Shown here: positions 48,343-56,627 of the stretch, in pieces
Layout of the letters: each line of letters begins with the position of its first letter
How positions within the stretch are numbered: the first letter of the stretch is position 1
Source of the DNA: Firmicutes bacterium ASF500
GTDB lineage: Bacteria > Bacillota > Clostridia > Oscillospirales > Oscillospiraceae
Assembly (NCBI GenBank): GCA_000492175.2
Contig: CP097573.1
Coordinates: 1,116,001-1,180,000, forward strand
Length of the DNA: 64,000 nucleotides
Direction of reading: 5' to 3'
Notes under the pieces: generated by a model
What the model was told of the DNA's origin: nothing
Database searches by the model: none
Seen by the model: the letters and a program-made list of their open reading frames with translations, nothing else
Made by a program: the position numbers and the translations under genes

Positions 48343-48691
48343 CAAAAAGCTCCATCAGCCCCACCACGATTAAAAAACCGCCGAAGCATTTTTTCAGCAG
48401 AGCCACATCCACAGCGGTGGCGGCCCAAGCGGAGAGGGCGGCGCAGGCCAGTCCCGCTCCGATGGCAGGGCGGAGAGCCGTTTTTTCCACAAAGCCGTTC
48501 TTCACATGGGCGGGCAGGGCCATCAGCCCGGCGGGGAGGAAGTACAGCAGGTTGATTCCCTGAGCCAGACGCTGCTCCACCCCGGCGAAGGCGGTCATAT
48601 ACACCAGCAGCAGGGTCCCGCCCCCCACGCCGAAGCCGGACAGCACCCCCGTCGCCGCGCCCACAATCAGCGGCAAAATCCAGTCCTTCAC
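48326..48691 (-). CDS. TauE/SafE half-transporter, C-terminal-type partner
   Basis: 121 residues, about 4 helices, TauE/SafE (sulfite/sulfoacetate exporter) family. The motif GVLSGFGVGGGTLLL is the repeat signature. GTG 48691 overlaps the stop of the preceding half gene by 4 bp. Full-length members are about 250 residues, so this and its neighbour together make one permease. Substrate unknown; nearness to metA hints at sulfur compounds. Confidence 0.88.
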   Translation of the reverse strand: MKDWILPLIVGAATGVLSGFGVGGGTLLLVYMTAFAGVEQRLAQGINLLYFLPAGLMALPAHVKNGFVEKTALRPAIGAGLACAALSAWAATAVDVALLKKCFGGFLIVVGLMELFGKKKD

Positions 48692-49041
48692 AGGAAGCTC
48701 CTCACCCCTCCGTAGATCAGCAGCAGGCCGAAGGCCCGTTTGAGCCAGGGCATCTTTACGCCCTTGAACCACTTCCCCCCGGCCCAGCCGCCCACTGTGC
48801 CGCCGATGAGGTAGGGCAAAGTCGCCATGAAGTCCAGCCCACCCCGGAAGAAATAAATTGCCACTGATAAGGCGCACAGGGGCAGGATTACAGCCACCGA
48901 CGTGGCGAAAGCTTTGCGCTGGTCCAGCTTACAGTACCCCGTCAGCAGGGGCACGAACACTGACCCGCCTCCGCCGCCGAAAAAACCGTTGGCCACCCCG
49001 GCCAGCCCTCCGGCCACCGCGTATTTCCACTTTGCGTGCAA
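48688..49041 (-). CDS. TauE/SafE half-transporter, N-terminal-type partner
   Basis: 117 residues from TTG 49041 (GGGGG 7 bases upstream; longer frame possible). About 4 helices with the repeat motif GLAGVANGFFGGGGGSVFVP. First of two translationally coupled halves of one transporter. Confidence 0.87.
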   Translation of the reverse strand: MHAKWKYAVAGGLAGVANGFFGGGGGSVFVPLLTGYCKLDQRKAFATSVAVILPLCALSVAIYFFRGGLDFMATLPYLIGGTVGGWAGGKWFKGVKMPWLKRAFGLLLIYGGVRSFL

Positions 49042-49179
49042 AAAACCGCCCCCTTTCAGGATAGTTTCCCTGGAAGAGGGCGGTTTATTCAATCAAATGT
49101 GCTTATTCTCCATCCAAGGCGTGAAATTCCTCTAACTGACGGTCTACCATCGCCTGAAACAAAAAGGCATCGACAGTAC

Positions 49180-49350
49180 ACCTGCTTTACCGCTGACGAT
49201 AGCATGGATGCTCTTGTCACGCTGAAAAATCATCCTATGGACTTGATAATCCTGGATGTGATGATGCCCCATCTGGATGGCTTTTCTGTCTGCAAGATGA
49301 CACGGGAAATGAGCGATATGCCCATTATCATGTTCACCGCAGTCAGGCTT
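49180..49350 (+). pseudogene. Response regulator receiver-domain remnant
   Basis: A short open segment reads TADDSMDALVTLKNH then DLIILDVMMPHLDGFSVC and MPIIMFTA: the central part of a receiver domain with the phosphoacceptor Asp. Start, the acidic pair and the output domain are missing and flanking translation is not family-like. A decayed gene fragment. Confidence 0.75.
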
Positions 49351-49529
49351 TTTTTGACAAGGGAATATCAATCCGACTTTTACTTTGTAACTGCATGGCG
49401 GCATCCTCCTAATATGCCGCCCATTAGCCATAAAAAGCGGCGGCTTTGATTTCTCAAAACCGCCACGATACGGAACCTCTTAACGGCTTCTATCTCTGCC
49501 TTGTTACAATAGTAAGCATCTGGAGATCA

Positions 49530-49757
49530 TCAAGGCATAAATTCCGTCAGGTTCTTTTTCAGTTCTTCACAGTCATCACTGTAGATCACGACCTGGATGG
49601 GCTTACTTAAATCCAGACTGTAAATGCCCAGCATGGATTTAGCGTTCACAGTGTACCGTCCCGATAGCACATCCACATCGAAAGGAGCCTGCCCGATCAG
49701 ATTGACAAACTGCTTTACCTGGTTGACCTCTGTGAGAGAAATTGTTACTGCCTGCAT
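49530..49757 (-). CDS. HPr-like protein without the phospho-histidine
   Basis: 75 residues. The C-terminal half matches HPr (GRYTVNAKSMLGIYSLDL, with S41 at the place of the regulatory Ser46), but the N-terminal GLHARPA-type active-site loop is replaced by FVNLIGQAPFDVDV, so the catalytic His15 is absent. It cannot be a normal phosphocarrier; a Crh-like regulatory role is possible. The start overlaps the kinase gene by 13 bp. AAGGAGG lies before ATG, inside the kinase gene. Confidence 0.85.
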   Translation of the reverse strand: MQAVTISLTEVNQVKQFVNLIGQAPFDVDVLSGRYTVNAKSMLGIYSLDLSKPIQVVIYSDDCEELKKNLTEFMP

Positions 49758-50737
49758 GATAAAACGTCCTCCTTTTCACGCATAAAAGACTGGATTTGCT
49801 CAAGGTCAGGCATGGCTGGAATAGCGCCGTTGCCGGTAGTTGTCATAGCTCCGGCGGCATTTGCGAATTTGACCATCTGCTTCAACTGCACGGGATTCAT
49901 GAAAGCCAATTCTTCCCGCATCATGCCTTTGGTCTTCCACAGGAACGCACCGATAAAAGCGTCCCCAGCGCCTGTTGTGTCGACTGTGTTCACCGGATAG
50001 GCGGGAACGTGACCGAAAGAACTGTGATTCCGATAGTAAGCGCCCTGTTCTCCCAGCGAAACCAGAACCAGAGCCGCCCCTTTATCAAGCAGGCGCTTTG
50101 AACCGATGTCTAAATCCTGGGTTCCGGTGAGGAAAGCCATTTCTTCTTCCGACACTTTCAGAATATCAGCATATTTTATGGCTCGCTCAATCTGGGCGTG
50201 GGCATCCTCTGCATCCTCTGCATCCTCCCAAAGCATAAGGCGAATATTGGGGTCAAAGCTCACCAGTTTACACTGCTTCTTCGCATATTCCACCGCGTGG
50301 AATACGGCTCTCCGGCAGGGATCGTGGGTCAGGGAAACCGACCCGAAGTGGAAAACACCACAGTTATCAATCAGATGCAGGGCAACCTCCTTGGGGGTCA
50401 GCATCTGATCCGCCCCAGGTGAGCGGTAAAAGGAGAAGGAGCGGTCCCCCTTTTCATCCAGATGAACAAATGCCAGCGTAGTCGGCGTAACCGGATCAAG
50501 CACCAGCCCGGATGTATCAATACCTTTTTCTTTCAGCACGTCCCGGAGAAACATTCCAAAGGCATTCTGCCCCACCTTTCCGATGAAAGCCGTTTTCCCT
50601 CCCAGTCGGGCGTTCATTGCCAGGACATTGGCGGGCGCGCCACCGGGATTCTGGGTGAACATCTTCATTCCCTTGGAATTTGTTCCGCCTGGAGTGAAGT
50701 CGATCAAAAGCTCACCCATTGCCACAACGTCAATCAT
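49745..50737 (-). CDS. PfkB-family sugar kinase (fructokinase-like)
   Basis: 330-residue ribokinase-fold kinase. N-terminal VAMGELLIDFTP, NPGGAPANVLAMNARLGGK (sugar site), and the signature DTTGAGDAFIGAFLW with catalytic Asp. ATG 50737 with AAAGGA. The upstream gene is the stump of a sugar permease and the downstream one is HPr-like, so the operon was probably for sucrose/fructose use. The interruption by IS21 may leave it without its native promoter. Confidence 0.93.
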   Translation of the reverse strand: MIDVVAMGELLIDFTPGGTNSKGMKMFTQNPGGAPANVLAMNARLGGKTAFIGKVGQNAFGMFLRDVLKEKGIDTSGLVLDPVTPTTLAFVHLDEKGDRSFSFYRSPGADQMLTPKEVALHLIDNCGVFHFGSVSLTHDPCRRAVFHAVEYAKKQCKLVSFDPNIRLMLWEDAEDAEDAHAQIERAIKYADILKVSEEEMAFLTGTQDLDIGSKRLLDKGAALVLVSLGEQGAYYRNHSSFGHVPAYPVNTVDTTGAGDAFIGAFLWKTKGMMREELAFMNPVQLKQMVKFANAAGAMTTTGNGAIPAMPDLEQIQSFMREKEDVLSCRQ

Positions 50738-50912
50738 GCTGCACGTCCTTTCTGGCTGCAAGCTCCGCAATAATGCGGTTGTAGGAGTTCTTATTGATCT
50801 GATAGAAGAACAGCACCACTGCCGTGACGATCCACAGCACACCAGGAATGGTGGAAAAGGCGTGATGGATAACGCTCTGGACGGCTTCGCTCTGAACTTG
50901 ATTGGCCTCAAA
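50730..50912 (-). pseudogene. 3' stump of a sugar permease (GPH/MFS type)
   Basis: About 60 residues remain, starting FEANQVQSEAV, with a last membrane helix (IPGVLWIVTAVVLFFYQI) and the tail NSYNRIIAELAARK, as at the C-terminus of glycoside-pentoside-hexuronide symporters. Everything upstream is replaced by the IS21 element. The stop overlaps the kinase start by 8 bp. Confidence 0.8.
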
Positions 50913-50987
50913 TGTCAACGCCAATATGAAATTGTAAGAAAACGCCGAAGAAATTTTGTAGTTTTTCGGCGGGGGTGGGTAACAAAA

Positions 50988-51782
50988 TCAGCAGCTGCCT
51001 TGCTCAAAAAGAGTGTTCACGATTTGCTGTTTCTGACGCATAAATTCTTTGCGTTCTTTCAGGCGGTAAGACTCACCCTTGATGTTGATAACGGTGCAGT
51101 GATGCAGTACACGATCCAGGATGGCGGAGGCGATGGTGACGTCGGCAAAGACCTCGTTCCACTGGGAGAAAGTCTTGTTGGAGGTAAAAACGGTAGACGT
51201 TTTTTCATACCGTCTGGCAATGAGCTGGAAAAAGAGATTTGCGCCCTGGATATCCATAGGGAGATAGCCGATTTCGTCAATGATGAGCATCCTGTACTTG
51301 GCCAGAACTTTGAGCTTGTCCGGCAGGCGGTTCTCAAAGTGGGCCTTTTTGAGCTGCTCAATAAGCTGGTGGCAGTTGATGTAGTAGGTGGAGAAACGGT
51401 GCTGTGCTGCCACCAGGCCCAGGGCGGAGGCCAAATGGGTCTTGCCCACGCCTGGCGGGCCGAGGAAAACCACATTCTCCCCGTTCTCCAGGAAGCGCAT
51501 GGTGGCCAACTCATCGATTTGGCGTTTATCGATGGAGGGCTGGAAAGAGAAATCGAAGTCGTCCAGGGTCTTCTTAATGGGGAAGCCAGACATCTGGATC
51601 TGCTTCTCATAGGCCCGTTTCCGCTTGGATTTGGCTTCTTCTGAGAAAATGTGATCCAAAACCTCCACAATGTTGAGCTTGTCCGCCACCGCCCGTTCCA
51701 GGTAGTTGTCCAGAATCTCCAGGGTGTTTTTCATTTTAAGGGCTTCCAGGTTTTCCCTCAGCCTGTCCATAGTAAATTCAGT
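50988..51782 (-). CDS. istB: IS21 helper ATPase IstB
   Basis: 264-residue DnaA/DnaC-like AAA+ protein that selects targets and regulates the IstA transposase. Walker A GPPGVGKTHLA and Walker B MLIIDEIGYLPM are intact. ATG overlaps the istA stop (ATGACTGA), so expression is coupled. Looks functional. Confidence 0.95.
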   Translation of the reverse strand, partial: TEFTMDRLRENLEALKMKNTLEILDNYLERAVADKLNIVEVLDHIFSEEAKSKRKRAYEKQIQMSGFPIKKTLDDFDFSFQPSIDKRQIDELATMRFLENGENVVFLGPPGVGKTHLASALGLVAAQHRFSTYYINCHQLIEQLKKAHFENRLPDKLKVLAKYRMLIIDEIGYLPMDIQGANLFFQLIARRYEKTSTVFTSNKTFSQWNEVFADVTIASAILDRVLHHCTVINIKGESYRLKERKEFMRQKQQIVNTLFEQGSC

Positions 51783-52983
51783 CATACAGCACCTCGTCAT
51801 ATCTGGATAAATCAGAGGGTTTCAAGGGGAAATCTATCACTTTGCCCTGTTCCAGCAGAATATTTTCTGCATCCATTGTCTGCTTCAACGTAAGCCTTCG
51901 GTAATGCTGAGGATTGACAACCATGTCCTTCCTTTGATACGATATTCGGTGCAGAGCGATCTGCTTGCCTTCATAGTAGGCCGCCAGCATACTGTCGAGG
52001 GCTACGACTGCCACATCTTTGCCGACATACTCCGCTGGCACGGAGTACTGATTGCCGGCGTAGGAGATGAGGCAGTCTTTTTGTACCCGCCTAAGGTTGA
52101 TCTTGTCGATGATGTACTCTCTGGAGAGGGGACTCAACCCCTCCTTTTTCAGCCGCTCAAAAGGAACCTCGTTCGTGGTGGCATGAACTTTGCCATTGAC
52201 CTTATTACACCAAGCCAAGGCTTGTCCATTCAAATCTGCCAGGCTGTTGTACTTGATCCCGACCATGAAGTTGTCCCGCACAAACTGCACCGTCCGCTCC
52301 ACTTTTCCTTTCGTCTGGCCACGGTAGGGGCGGCACAGGATGGGCTTGAACCCGTAAAATCCCGCAAAGTCCTCAAACTGCCGGTTCAGAGTAGAGTCCT
52401 CCTGTTTCAGCAGCCGCTTAATGACCACCTGCTTCATGTTGTCGTACAGGATTTCCTCCGGGTACCCGCCAAAGTACCGGAATGCGTTCTGGTGACACCG
52501 AATCAGTGTGTTTGTGCTCATATCCGTTACAAATTCGATGTACCGCATCCGCGAGTACCCCAGTATCATGAGAAAACAGTACAGCTTCTTCCACTTCCCA
52601 TCCTCGTACACCAGGTGATCCTCGAAGAATCCCCAGTCCATCTGCCCCTGCTTTCCCGGCATCGTCTCAAACCGCACTGTTGCTTTCTCATTCAAGTCCA
52701 TCTTCCGGCTGCTCACATACGCCTTGACGATGCTGTAGCCTCCGTCGAATCCCATTTCCCGCAGCTTCTCCAGTATCCGCAGCGCCGAATACGGCGCCTC
52801 TTCCAGCCACTCGTCCACGATCTGCTTGTACGGGTCCATCTTCGTGGGCTTCGGTTCGCTCAATGTGTACTCCGGCTTCTGCGGCGATTCCGCGTACCGC
52901 TTTGCCGTCCGCGGGTCCATGTGGTACTTCCGTCCCAGCTCCACATAGCTAAGTCCTTTCTGTCTGTCGCTTCGGATATCCAT
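51778..52983 (-). CDS. istA: IS21 transposase IstA
   Basis: 401 residues. N-terminal helix-turn-helix (LSYVELGRKYHMDPRTAKRY), DDE catalytic core with Asp in QMDWGFFED, Asp in EEILYDNMKQVV and Glu in KGKVERTVQF, and a C-terminal domain. ATG 52983 with AAAGGAG. No frameshift; the element seems active. Confidence 0.94.
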   Translation of the reverse strand: MDIRSDRQKGLSYVELGRKYHMDPRTAKRYAESPQKPEYTLSEPKPTKMDPYKQIVDEWLEEAPYSALRILEKLREMGFDGGYSIVKAYVSSRKMDLNEKATVRFETMPGKQGQMDWGFFEDHLVYEDGKWKKLYCFLMILGYSRMRYIEFVTDMSTNTLIRCHQNAFRYFGGYPEEILYDNMKQVVIKRLLKQEDSTLNRQFEDFAGFYGFKPILCRPYRGQTKGKVERTVQFVRDNFMVGIKYNSLADLNGQALAWCNKVNGKVHATTNEVPFERLKKEGLSPLSREYIIDKINLRRVQKDCLISYAGNQYSVPAEYVGKDVAVVALDSMLAAYYEGKQIALHRISYQRKDMVVNPQHYRRLTLKQTMDAENILLEQGKVIDFPLKPSDLSRYDEVLYD

Positions 52984-53124
52984 CCACTGTGCTCCTTTCA
53001 TTTTCTGACTCCCTTTCCGGGCTCTTTTTCGCCCTATTGGGAGTCTATCTTTTTTTCGCCTCCTCCGCCACAAAACTACATTTTTTCCTCGGCGTTTTTT
53101 TACATTTTATCACTGGCGCTGACA

Positions 53125-53779
53125 GTTTCCAGAGGTGGAAACAGTGGTGGCGGACGCTGCCTACAAGACCCCGCATATCTGCAAAAAGGTATTTCGAGAT
53201 GGCCGGGTATTGTCTACAGCCTACAAGCGGCCCATGACGATGAAGGGTGGACATCCCTGGTGGTCTTACGTCTATGATGAATATTATGACTGCGTGATCT
53301 GCCCGGAATACCACATCCTGTCCTACCGCACCACCAACCGGGATGGATACCGTGAATACCGCAGCGATCCGAAAATTTGCGCCCAGTGCCCCACCCGGCA
53401 TTTATGTACAAAATCCAAAAGCTTCGTAAAGACTGTCCTGCGGCACATCTGGAAGGGCTATGAAGAACTGGCCGATGATGCCAGGTACACCCCGGAGTAC
53501 AAGCAGCTCTATGCAAGGCGCAAAGAGACCATTGAGCGAGTTTTTGCCGATGCAAAAGAAAAACACGCCATGCGCTATACCGTTTACCGTGGTCTGGCCC
53601 AGGTTTCCAACTGGGTGAGGCTTAAATTTGCTGCCATGAACCTCAAAAAGTTGGCAAGATGGAAAGCCAGAAAGCGCTTTGCTCCGCCTTCCTCCACACC
53701 CTCCTCCTACATTTTATTCCTCATTAACGTTGTGCCCTGTCTGGCTTCATTACCAGACAGGCCATTTTTCGACAAGCTG
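53125..53779 (+). pseudogene. 5'-truncated IS1182-family element
   Basis: 655 bp matching 60890-61544 of the intact copy with no length change and only a handful of substitutions (for example GGCGGACG for GGCAGACG). It keeps the C-terminal transposase half (VVADAAYKTPHICKK onward) and the right inverted end (TTTTTCGACAAGCTG), but lacks the start, the N-terminal domain and the first catalytic Asp. The open frame runs past the IS end to 53881. The IS21 end abuts the break exactly. Confidence 0.93.
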
Positions 53780-53881
53780 AGGCGGTTAGTATTAACACTA
53801 CTAGCCGCCTTTCTTCTTGACAATTCAATAACAAGCCTTTGCACTATACCCATATTACAACAAGGGATGGGAAAAGTATGA

Positions 53882-53907
53882 GCCGGAAAGGAAAAATCCC
53901 TTCCGGC
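53882..53907 (-). terminator. Terminator of the CFI-box gene
   Basis: GCCGGAAGGGA / TCCTTTCCGGC on the minus strand with an internal T5; 18 bp after the stop. Confidence 0.6.
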
Positions 53908-53925
53908 CCAAGCTTATTGATGATA

Positions 53926-54399
53926 TTACCAATCCTGATCCTGATAAGGGGTGCTCTCCACGCCCTGGGACTGGAGGCGTCCCACCAGCCGGTCCAGGGG
54001 GGCCTTGCAGAGCCTCTGGAACCATTCGGCGCCGCCAAACCAGCGGACCAGAGTGGGGCTGACGGCGTAGTAGAGCCGGATGAAGGCCCGACCGGGCGCG
54101 GAGGCGGCCAGCTGGCCGTCCCGAAAGCGGCGGAGGGTCCAAACCTGGGGGCAGTCGTAGGAACCATACACCGCCGTAGCCACGTAACAGCCGCTCTTTT
54201 TCTTCATGGGCTGGGGGACGTAATCCTCGTCGTCGTCGTCCTTCGGACGGGAGGCCACAGCCTCCTTGACGGGGGCCTTTTTCTGCTTTTCCAGGTCCTT
54301 GATGAGCCTCAGCTCGGCGTCCAGGGGCTCACCGCAGGAGCCGCAGAAGATCTTGGAATCATCATTGGCAAAACCGCAGGCGGGACAGCGTTTTGACAT
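53926..54399 (-). CDS. Zinc-ribbon and CFI-box domain protein
   Basis: 157 residues. N-terminal zinc ribbon (CPACGFAN, CGSCGEPL), a charged linker (KDDDDEDYVPQ) and a C-terminal CFI-box domain starting CYVATAVYGSYDCPQV, with LRRFRDGQL and APGRAFIRLYYAVSP. CFI-box domains are short C-terminal modules of unknown role in many bacteria. ATG 54399 fits GGAG 7 bases upstream. No operon partner. Confidence 0.85.
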   Translation of the reverse strand: MSKRCPACGFANDDSKIFCGSCGEPLDAELRLIKDLEKQKKAPVKEAVASRPKDDDDEDYVPQPMKKKSGCYVATAVYGSYDCPQVWTLRRFRDGQLAASAPGRAFIRLYYAVSPTLVRWFGGAEWFQRLCKAPLDRLVGRLQSQGVESTPYQDQDW

Positions 54400-54493
54400 A
54401 GCCATACTCCTTTTGTGGCGGGCCTGTTGGGCTCCGCGTTCGTTATGTTACATCCTCATTATACCAGAGCGCCTGACAGTATACAAGGGGGAA

Positions 54494-55519
54494 TTATCCG
54501 CTTTTACCGGCTTTTTTCAAGAAATCCAACGCATTCCTCCACAAGATCCCCTCCGCCTGGGGCTGGGACAGGCCGCGCTTCAGAAGGAGCTGATACAGTC
54601 CGGCGAATTTCTCCGGGCTGTCCAGCCATCCGGGCAGGTCGGCCCCGTCGGCGTCGGAGCCCAGAGCTAAAACACCCTCCGCCCCCAGCTCCATGAAGTG
54701 CTCGACGTGCCGCCACAGGTCCTCCGGCCCGGCGGGCTGGCCGTCGTCCCGGAGGAAGGCGCGGTAGTAGTTCAGCCCGATGAGACAGCCCCGGGCGGCC
54801 AGCTCCTTGATCTGCTCGTCGGCCAGGTTGCGCCGGTGGCCGCAGACGGCCCGGGCGTTGGAGTGGCTGGCCACGAAGGGCCTTTTTGCCGCCTTGAGGA
54901 AGTCCTCCAGCCCCCGGTCGTTGAGGTGGGACACGTCGGCCAGGATGCCCCAGCGCTCCAGCTCTGGGACGGCCTCCCGCCCGAAGGAGGACAGGCCGTG
55001 GTCTGTCACATTGCCCGAGGCGATCTCGTTCTCCCCGTTCCAGGTGAGGGTCATCATCCGGACGCCGTCCCGGGCCAGGGCCTCCACCCGATCCAGCCGC
55101 CCCGCCAGGGCGGAGCCGTTTTCCACCGTGAGGACGGCGGCGGCCTTGCCCTGTTCCCAGGCGTCTTCGATGTCCCCGGCGGAGCGGCAGGGGCTCACCC
55201 TGTGGGCGAGGGCGTCCATCTGGCGGTAAAAGCTGTCCCGCCAGCGCTCGTAATAGGAAATCGCCTCCCGGTCTCGCAGTCCGTCCAGAATAAAGATGGC
55301 ACAGCACTGGCACCAGCGCACCCCCTCCGGGATGGCGGACAGGGAGAAGTGCCGGCCGGGCAGATCCAGGGTGTTGACCTCCCGGCTTCGGTCCGTCAGG
55401 GCGGAGAACGCCTCCTCCCGGCGTGCCGGGTCCTGGGTCGCGGCCAGCAGGGGGGCGTCCTCCGGCGTGAGGGCGGTGAGGGTGTCGCAGTGCAGGTCGA
55501 TGAGGGCATAGGGGTTCAT
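54494..55519 (-). CDS. Membrane dipeptidase family protein (M19)
   Basis: 341-residue zinc dipeptidase of the renal dipeptidase family. Metal ligands visible: LIDLHCDTL (HxD), VENGSAL (bridging Glu), ASHSNARAV and GHRRN (His), GSDADGAD (Asp). AAGGAG before ATG 55519. It hydrolyses dipeptides, often including D-amino acids or beta-lactam-like compounds. Isolated gene. Confidence 0.93.
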   Translation of the reverse strand: MNPYALIDLHCDTLTALTPEDAPLLAATQDPARREEAFSALTDRSREVNTLDLPGRHFSLSAIPEGVRWCQCCAIFILDGLRDREAISYYERWRDSFYRQMDALAHRVSPCRSAGDIEDAWEQGKAAAVLTVENGSALAGRLDRVEALARDGVRMMTLTWNGENEIASGNVTDHGLSSFGREAVPELERWGILADVSHLNDRGLEDFLKAAKRPFVASHSNARAVCGHRRNLADEQIKELAARGCLIGLNYYRAFLRDDGQPAGPEDLWRHVEHFMELGAEGVLALGSDADGADLPGWLDSPEKFAGLYQLLLKRGLSQPQAEGILWRNALDFLKKAGKSG

Positions 55520-55592
55520 GGAACCGCTCCTTGTACTATTAGAGTAGTAGTTATTAAAGCCCCTCTCCAAGGGCTGAGCTACACTGTAAAGG

Positions 55593-55900
55593 ATGATGTG
55601 GATTGGTGAACTGCTCCTACCACAAGATGGTTCCAGAAAAGTTCTATCCACAGCTTTTTGCAGTTTTGTTAATCAGCTAAATACCGCCAGACATTTTATG
55701 AGGAACAAGGCTACAAAAGCAAAGAATCCTGTGGACGCACGAACGATTGCGGCTATGCTGTTGTCCAATGCAGACCTATCCCTACACAGATACAGCATAC
55801 CACAACGAGGAGCTAAAGTCACTCACCAGATAGTGTCGTCACGAGAAGAAAATAACAAGAGCAATACAACGCATATGGCTATCTCCTCCCCGTTGGGGAC
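55593..55900 (+). pseudogene. IS110-family transposase remnant
   Basis: An open segment reads FVNQLNTARHFMRNKATKAK, then PVDARTIAAMLLSNADLSLH, resembling the N-terminal RuvC-like half of IS110 transposases (Asn-x-x, K-x-x-K-x-D-x-x-DA..IA). The following text is out of family and there is no start. The rest up to 55978 has a short GC-rich open tail I cannot assign. Confidence 0.55.
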
Positions 55901-56014
55901 TACAGCCGGGAGGACACCGCTTCGGTCAACATCCTGGAGGACTGTACCATCGAGCTGAGCAAGGTATTTACAGAGTAAAAATTGCGCCTCCCACCGTCAG
56001 GCGGGAGGCGCTTT

Positions 56015-56593
56015 TCAGCCCCTCAGCAAAATGGGCTGGAGCTGACGGCCCTCCAGGGCAGACTGGGCGGCGCTGGCTACCTGGGAGAAGTCAGCCACCA
56101 GGGAGGCTGGCTTGAGCTCCGGGTCGTCCTGGCCGAAGGGGACGAAGTAGATGTATTTCCTGGGCAGCAGCGCGCCGATGCTGGCGGCGGAGGCGGCCAG
56201 GCCGTCGTTGGTGGAGGGGGCGATGAGCAGAGGCCGTCCGTTGCGCAGGTGGGCCTTGGCGGCCATAGTGACGCTGGAGTCGGTGACCCCGGCGGCCAGC
56301 TTGCCCAGGGTGTTGCCCGTGCAGGGGGCGATGATGAGTAAATCCAGGAGCTTCTTGGGCCCGATGGGCTCCGCCGCCTGGATGGTGGAGATTACACGGC
56401 AGTCGCAGATGCGCTCCATCTCCCGCATCAGGTCGTGGGCCTTGCCGAAGCGGGTGTCGGTCTCCGCTACACACTCGGATACGATGGGCACCACCCGGGC
56501 AAACCGGGCTTTCACCTGCTCCAGCGCCTCCATAGCCCTGGCGTGGGTGCAGAAGGACCCGCACACGGCGAATCCTACGGTTACATTTTCCAA
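56015..56593 (-). CDS. spoVFB: Dipicolinate synthase subunit B
   Basis: 192-residue flavoprotein-type subunit that with subunit A makes dipicolinic acid in the mother cell during sporulation. GFAVCGSFCTHARAMEAL, IIAPCTGNTLGKLAAGVTDS and LIAPSTNDGLA are the flavodoxin-like PPC decarboxylase-type signatures. TTG start at 56593 with AAAGGAAG. 34 bp after subunit A: an operon. Strong indication of a spore-former. Confidence 0.95.
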   Translation of the reverse strand: MENVTVGFAVCGSFCTHARAMEALEQVKARFARVVPIVSECVAETDTRFGKAHDLMREMERICDCRVISTIQAAEPIGPKKLLDLLIIAPCTGNTLGKLAAGVTDSSVTMAAKAHLRNGRPLLIAPSTNDGLAASAASIGALLPRKYIYFVPFGQDDPELKPASLVADFSQVASAAQSALEGRQLQPILLRG

Positions 56594-56627
56594 ATCAATC
56601 TTCCTTTCTTGAGGAACGCCCCGGGGA

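Larger units (their letters stand above)
50913..53124 (-). mobile_element. IS21-family insertion sequence
   Basis: 2,212 bp bounded by imperfect inverted ends: TGTCAACGCCA at 50913 and TGTCAGCGCCA on the opposite strand ending at 53124. Inner repeats AAAACGCCGA and TGTAGTTTT occur near both ends. Encodes istA and istB. No target duplication: the left flank is a sugar permease gene and the right flank is the middle of an IS1182 transposase, so one side was rearranged after insertion. Confidence 0.92.

Noticed and set aside
53784..53881. Extension of the truncated IS1182 frame as a functional C-terminus
   Set aside because: The frame continues past the inverted end of the IS into unrelated sequence; only the IS part is homologous.
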